This document shows, piece by piece, positions 5,031 to 8,239 of a stretch of 8,239 nucleotides of DNA. Made by a program: the position numbers and the translations under genes. The first letter of the stretch is position 1, and every line of letters starts with the position of its first letter. Below the pieces are notes generated by a model, which did not search any database, was not told the origin of the DNA, and saw only the letters and a program-made list of their open reading frames with translations. The stretch is taken from assembly GCA_029857875.1 (NCBI GenBank), contig JAOUGB010000081.1, positions 1 to 8,239 on the forward strand, written 5' to 3'. This DNA comes from Desulfobacteraceae bacterium (GTDB lineage Bacteria > Desulfobacterota > Desulfobacteria > Desulfobacterales > UBA11574).

Positions 5031-6482
5031 TTATCCGGATATCGTGAGTGTCAAAAAAAGTGTCGATCCCTCGCGATTGATCAAAAAGAGAATCGTGTCT
5101 CCCTTTTTATACTGTTGTATTTTGCGGTTGAAGGCTGTTATGCTTTTAACCGGTATGTGGTCGACCTCGAGGATGATATCTCCGCTCCTCAAGTCGGCTT
5201 CGGCTGCCGGAGAATTGCTTTCAACATTGACAACAATAAGGCCGCTGGTTTCCGCCAGGTCATATTGTTGTGCAAGTTCAGGGGTAATCTCCTGCAAGGT
5301 CATTCCAAAACTGGGCTGGGCTTTGGATTCCGGCTGATATTCTTCTTCTATTTTAAACTCACCTACCCTGACCTCTGCCCTCATTTTCTCCCGATTGCGA
5401 ATGACTTCCACGAAAACCGTTTTGCCCACAGGTGTTGAGGCCACAATATAAGGCAGTTCTCTGCTTTCCCTTATCGGTTTATCGTCAAAAGAGACGATCA
5501 CGTCTCCGCGCTTGATGCCGGATTCATCGGCCGGACCTCTTGAATCAACATCTGAAACCAGGGCGCCTTTTTCATCCTGAAGATTAAGCTTATCTTTGAG
5601 TTCAGGGGTAACTTTCTGAATTGTGACACCGATCCATCCCCGGATCACCTTTCCCTTTTTAAGCTGGGGCAAAAGTTCTTTGACCATGTTGATGGGAATG
5701 GCAAATCCGATGCCGACGCTCCCCCCGCTTTGGGAAAAAATAGCCGTGTTGATACCGATAACCTCACCGTCGGTGTTCAAAAGAGGACCTCCGCTGTTAC
5801 CCAGATTGATAGGGGTATCGGTTTGAATAAAATTGTCGTAAGCGCCGGCGCCGATCTGTCGGTATTTGGCACTGACGATTCCCGCCGTCACCGTATTTCC
5901 CAGACCAAAAGGATTGCCGATGGCAACCACCCAGTCGCCGACCTCCAGCCGGTTGGAATCACCCAGGATAAGCGGGATGAAAGGCGTGTCTGATTTGATA
6001 CGGATAAGCGCCAGATCTGTCATGGGGTCACGTCCGACGATTTTGGCGGAAAATTCTTTACCATCTGCCGTACGAACTCTGATCTCATCGGTCTGTTCAA
6101 CCACATGGTTGTTGGTCAGGATAAAACCTTTTTGGTCGATGATAAAACCGGTGCCCAGACTCGTCTGTTTATACTTTTTGGGTATCTGACCCTCAAAGTA
6201 ACGTTCAAAGAAATCTCTCATCGGGTCGTTCGGACCGAAGGGCATCGGACCTTCTCGCTCCTCTTTGATGATCTTGACAGTACTGATATTGACCACCGAT
6301 GGATTGGCGATTTTAACCAGATGCGAAAAAGACGCGGGAGCTTCTGCGATATTTCTCGCGGAAAAGGACTCCGATGGCCCCATCACAAGCAACACGGCGA
6401 TAATGACCCAAGCGGCCAAGAATCTGCCCGGGATCAGGGGTATTCGGACAGGGTTGTTTTGATGCACCTTCCGTTTTTTCAT
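5031..6482 (-). CDS. degP: Periplasmic serine endoprotease, HtrA/DegP (Do) family
   Basis: A 483-residue Do-type protease that degrades or chaperones misfolded envelope proteins. Residues 1-42 form a basic N-terminus plus hydrophobic stretch (FLAAWVIIAVLLVM) ending SESFSA, a signal peptide or anchor. The trypsin-like domain covers about 50-270, with catalytic triad His126 (TNNHVVE), Asp156 (MTDLALIRI) and Ser230 (LGNSGGP), plus VGIGFAIPI near 256-264. Two PDZ domains follow: about 280-372 (RGWIGVTIQKVTPEL, GDVIVSFDDKPI) and about 390-480 (SFGMTLQEITPEL, SGDIILEVDHIPV). The usual Pro before GNSGG is Leu227 here. The ATG at 6482 overlaps the upstream lipoprotein stop (ATGA), with AAGGA 8 bases before it inside that gene, so translation is coupled. 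It is the last tightly packed gene of the mce-lipoprotein operon. Family assignment is very secure; DegP, DegQ and other Do members are not separable from sequence alone. Confidence 0.96.
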   Translation of the reverse strand: MKKRKVHQNNPVRIPLIPGRFLAAWVIIAVLLVMGPSESFSARNIAEAPASFSHLVKIANPSVVNISTVKIIKEEREGPMPFGPNDPMRDFFERYFEGQIPKKYKQTSLGTGFIIDQKGFILTNNHVVEQTDEIRVRTADGKEFSAKIVGRDPMTDLALIRIKSDTPFIPLILGDSNRLEVGDWVVAIGNPFGLGNTVTAGIVSAKYRQIGAGAYDNFIQTDTPINLGNSGGPLLNTDGEVIGINTAIFSQSGGSVGIGFAIPINMVKELLPQLKKGKVIRGWIGVTIQKVTPELKDKLNLQDEKGALVSDVDSRGPADESGIKRGDVIVSFDDKPIRESRELPYIVASTPVGKTVFVEVIRNREKMRAEVRVGEFKIEEEYQPESKAQPSFGMTLQEITPELAQQYDLAETSGLIVVNVESNSPAAEADLRSGDIILEVDHIPVKSITAFNRKIQQYKKGDTILFLINREGSTLFLTLTISG

Positions 6483-7120
6483 GACGTTTTTCCTTCTTTT
6501 AAATCGAGGTCTTTTAAGTTCGTTTCGAATTTAGCAAGTATGTGTTCTAGGGCCAGGTTCCAGCCTGCCACCAAAGTATCGGGAGAATTTCCTTTTATAA
6601 GGGATTCTTCGTGATATGTCTTTTGAAAAACGATGACCGGTCGGGAAGATACATTTCGAACGAGGAAAAACTGTATTTCCAGCACGGCCTTGGGGACCTT
6701 GGTATCCCTGTAATCTCCATAAAGGGCGCTGATCACACCTTCCAGTTCCAAGGTCGGTTCAACAGGGCTTGAGGAACTCATAACATACTGAAACAGGCCT
6801 GACCCTTTGAGCCATTTTTCCACTTCTTCGGCAATCATCGATGCCGGCGGAATGAAAAATTCGTTATAAAAATCCGACGCATAATTGAGATTGCCTTTGC
6901 GGTAGACAAAACCTTTGCCTTCGAACCGCGGGGAAGCCCGGAATCTGCGGATTCTCAGGACCGCATCCGATTTTGACAACAAAGGACCCTCGCTCCTTTT
7001 AACACTCAGAACAAAAAAGCGTTTTTCAGGAAAACTTTTGTTAAAGTTGAAACATCCCGTCAAAAAGAAGGGCAGCGCCAAATATCCAATAAAGAAAATC
7101 ATCAGTGTTTTTTTCTTCAT
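6479..7120 (-). CDS. PqiC-like outer-membrane lipoprotein (ABC-transport auxiliary family)
   Basis: A 213-residue lipoprotein precursor. It has a KKK start, a hydrophobic segment and the lipobox LTGC (20-23), with Cys23 as lipidation site; Phe and Asn at +2 and +3 point to the outer membrane. The mature part resembles the ABC-type transport auxiliary family (YmbA/PqiC, formerly DUF330): FFVLSV near 35-40, a strand with VLRIRRFRASPRF, then the FYNEFFIPPASMIAEEVEKW region near 84-103 and beta-rich TLELEGVISALYGDY (near 123-137). This family works with MCE proteins in lipid traffic across the periplasm. Its position directly after an MCE gene supports the call more than the weak sequence similarity does. 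ATG at 7120 shares its A with the upstream TAA (TAATG), with GGAG 7 bases before it. Its 3' end overlaps the protease start by 4 bases. Confidence 0.82.
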   Translation of the reverse strand: MKKKTLMIFFIGYLALPFFLTGCFNFNKSFPEKRFFVLSVKRSEGPLLSKSDAVLRIRRFRASPRFEGKGFVYRKGNLNYASDFYNEFFIPPASMIAEEVEKWLKGSGLFQYVMSSSSPVEPTLELEGVISALYGDYRDTKVPKAVLEIQFFLVRNVSSRPVIVFQKTYHEESLIKGNSPDTLVAGWNLALEHILAKFETNLKDLDLKEGKTS

Positions 7121-8181
7121 TATCTTTCTCCGGTTTTCGGATGCGGCGGGGGCTCGCCGAACAGCACTTGAGAAGGATATTTCTTTGCGTTTTCGGTGAT
7201 TTCCATGAGATTTTCGGAAATGCGCCGTATATTTTCAACAGCTGCTTCTATATCCGGCTGCTGATCGGAAATAAGGCTGTCCAACTGTCGCAAAATCCTT
7301 CTCAAGTGAGTGGCGCTTTCCGTGGTATCATTGGTAATGGAATCCAATTGGGTTGAAAGCTTTTCTACGCCGGCCGAAACTTTTTTGAAGGCGTCGAGCA
7401 ATTGCGACATGGGCTTCTCTGTGTCTTCCACGATTCGACGTGCGGCAGCCATGGTTGCCGCTGCATCGGGCAATAGCGTATCTATTTTTGGATCTTTTAA
7501 AAGATTGGCAACCCGCCGGTTCGTTTCCCTGAGTTCCGTAAGCAAGGTTTCCGCCTGTTCGCCGACCTTTCCCAGGTTCGCCCGGGACAAAGTCCGGTTT
7601 AATTCCTTAAGAGATGTGTTGAAGTTTTCACCAATGTTTTTGAGATCTATCCCTTCGAAATTCTTCATAATTTTATCCAAGGCAACACTGAGGCGTCTGA
7701 TGGTGCTGGACGCGGAGGGGATATAACAATACCTGGGTTCCCATTCGATCTTCAAAGGCGGATTGATTTTCGGGTCCATGTAATCCATCTCGAGATGAGC
7801 GGCGCCGGTTAACCCCTGGAAGCTCAGTCGAATCCGCAAGCCCTTTCCGATTTGCTTGTTCAAATCGGATCCGTTTGCCGGCAGACACATAACCCTGAAA
7901 GTATCCGGGAACAGATTTGCTCGAATCAGGACATATTGGCGTTCGGTAAGATACGCCTTGCCCACCAGGGTAATTTCCACAACTTTGCCGATACGAACAC
8001 CGCGAAATTTAAGCGGCGCTCCTTCTTCCAGGCCTTGCACCGATTCTACAAAATAGGTCTCCACAAGAACCTTTTTTTGAAGAAACGATCCCGCCCCTAA
8101 TACGATGATCGAAACCACGCCGATGACCGATGCCGCGACGACAAACAATCCGATTTTAAAATAATTGGCTTGAGCACTCAT
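7120..8181 (-). CDS. MCE (MlaD-type) lipid-transport substrate-binding protein
   Basis: A 353-residue inner-membrane-anchored protein. One N-terminal membrane segment (about 8-31) is followed by a single MCE domain at about 38-137, recognised by VETYFVESVQGLEEGAPLKF then RGVRIGKVVEI (59-69), and by GLRIRLSFQGLTGAAHLEMD near 114-133. From about 158 to 340 it is long amphipathic helix with heptad-like spacing (coiled coil), as in MCE proteins that form a tube across the periplasm. The C-terminus is Pro-rich (GEPPPHPK). MCE proteins bind lipid and partner with an ABC ATPase and permease. ATG at 8181 has a weak AGAAGAG just upstream. Its stop overlaps the lipoprotein start by one base, so the two are translationally coupled. 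It is longer than E. coli MlaD (about 183 residues) and closer in build to long single-MCE proteins. Confidence 0.93.
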   Translation of the reverse strand: MSAQANYFKIGLFVVAASVIGVVSIIVLGAGSFLQKKVLVETYFVESVQGLEEGAPLKFRGVRIGKVVEITLVGKAYLTERQYVLIRANLFPDTFRVMCLPANGSDLNKQIGKGLRIRLSFQGLTGAAHLEMDYMDPKINPPLKIEWEPRYCYIPSASSTIRRLSVALDKIMKNFEGIDLKNIGENFNTSLKELNRTLSRANLGKVGEQAETLLTELRETNRRVANLLKDPKIDTLLPDAAATMAAARRIVEDTEKPMSQLLDAFKKVSAGVEKLSTQLDSITNDTTESATHLRRILRQLDSLISDQQPDIEAAVENIRRISENLMEITENAKKYPSQVLFGEPPPHPKTGER

Positions 8182-8193
8182 ATCTCTTCTCGA

Positions 8194-8239
8194 TCAAAGA
8201 TTCATTTTGCCCTGAAAAGCCTGGTCCTTCCCCGCCAAG
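8194..8239 (-). CDS. 3' tail of an upstream gene, perhaps the ABC ATPase of the MCE system
   Basis: On the minus strand one frame entering from the right edge reads LAGKDQAFQGKMNL and stops (TGA at 8196-8194), 12 bases before the mce start. In MCE operons the gene before mlaD is often the permease or MlaF-type ATPase, and such a short C-terminal tail would fit an ATPase end, but only 14 residues are visible. Another frame also stops here, and a third runs into the mce gene, so the frame choice is uncertain. Confidence 0.35.
   Translation of the reverse strand, partial: LAGKDQAFQGKMNL

Noticed and set aside
4791..5438. Plus-strand open frame of about 215 codons across the cytochrome-protease gap
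   Set aside because: It is antisense to two well-supported genes, its translation resembles no family I know, and it includes the tandem repeat.
6105..6614. Plus-strand open frame of about 169 codons
   Set aside because: It is antisense to the protease and lipoprotein genes, both of which have clear family motifs.

Overview
The window looks like chromosomal DNA of a Gram-negative, sulfate-reducer-like bacterium, most likely Desulfobacterota (Desulfobacterales-type). This rests on three things: the envelope gene set (an MCE protein, a PqiC-like outer-membrane lipoprotein and an HtrA/Do protease), a large PAS-rich hybrid kinase and a small periplasmic cytochrome c, and intergenic DNA filled with short tandem repeats and hairpin-forming dispersed repeats of the sort I associate from memory with that group. 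The taxonomic call is inference.

Layout. Positions 1-1924 (+) hold the 3' part of a hybrid sensor histidine kinase: PAS, PAS, HisKA, HATPase and receiver. It enters from outside the window. A one-base loss near 1841 knocks the last 28 or so codons of the receiver out of frame. Positions 1925-2435 form a gene-free island between convergent genes, made almost entirely of palindromes and tandem repeats. Positions 2436-4218 (-) carry a phosphate uptake pair: a DUF47/PhoU-like protein, then a PiT-family phosphate permease, separated by a 157-bp gap that holds a probable repeat element. Positions 4219-4564 are intergenic and hold a second copy of a 64-bp repeat also found in the island. Positions 4565-4897 (-) encode a small secreted monoheme cytochrome c with a strong ribosome binding site. 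Positions 5031-8181 (-) are a tightly coupled operon: MCE/MlaD-like protein, PqiC-like lipoprotein, Do-like protease. Its genes overlap at the stop/start codons (TAATG and ATGA). The tail of a further upstream gene, possibly the ABC ATPase of the same system, is at the right edge.

How it fits together. The mce and lipoprotein genes fit a lipid-transport bridge between inner and outer membrane. Translational coupling to a periplasmic protease suggests envelope quality control in the same unit. The DUF47-PiT pair is a standard low-affinity phosphate uptake module. I see no clear sign of a wholly new defence or mobile system. The most unusual material is the non-coding DNA: a dispersed 64-bp repeat with a partly conserved stem, an inverted and apparently internally deleted derivative of it, and several distinct tandem arrays.
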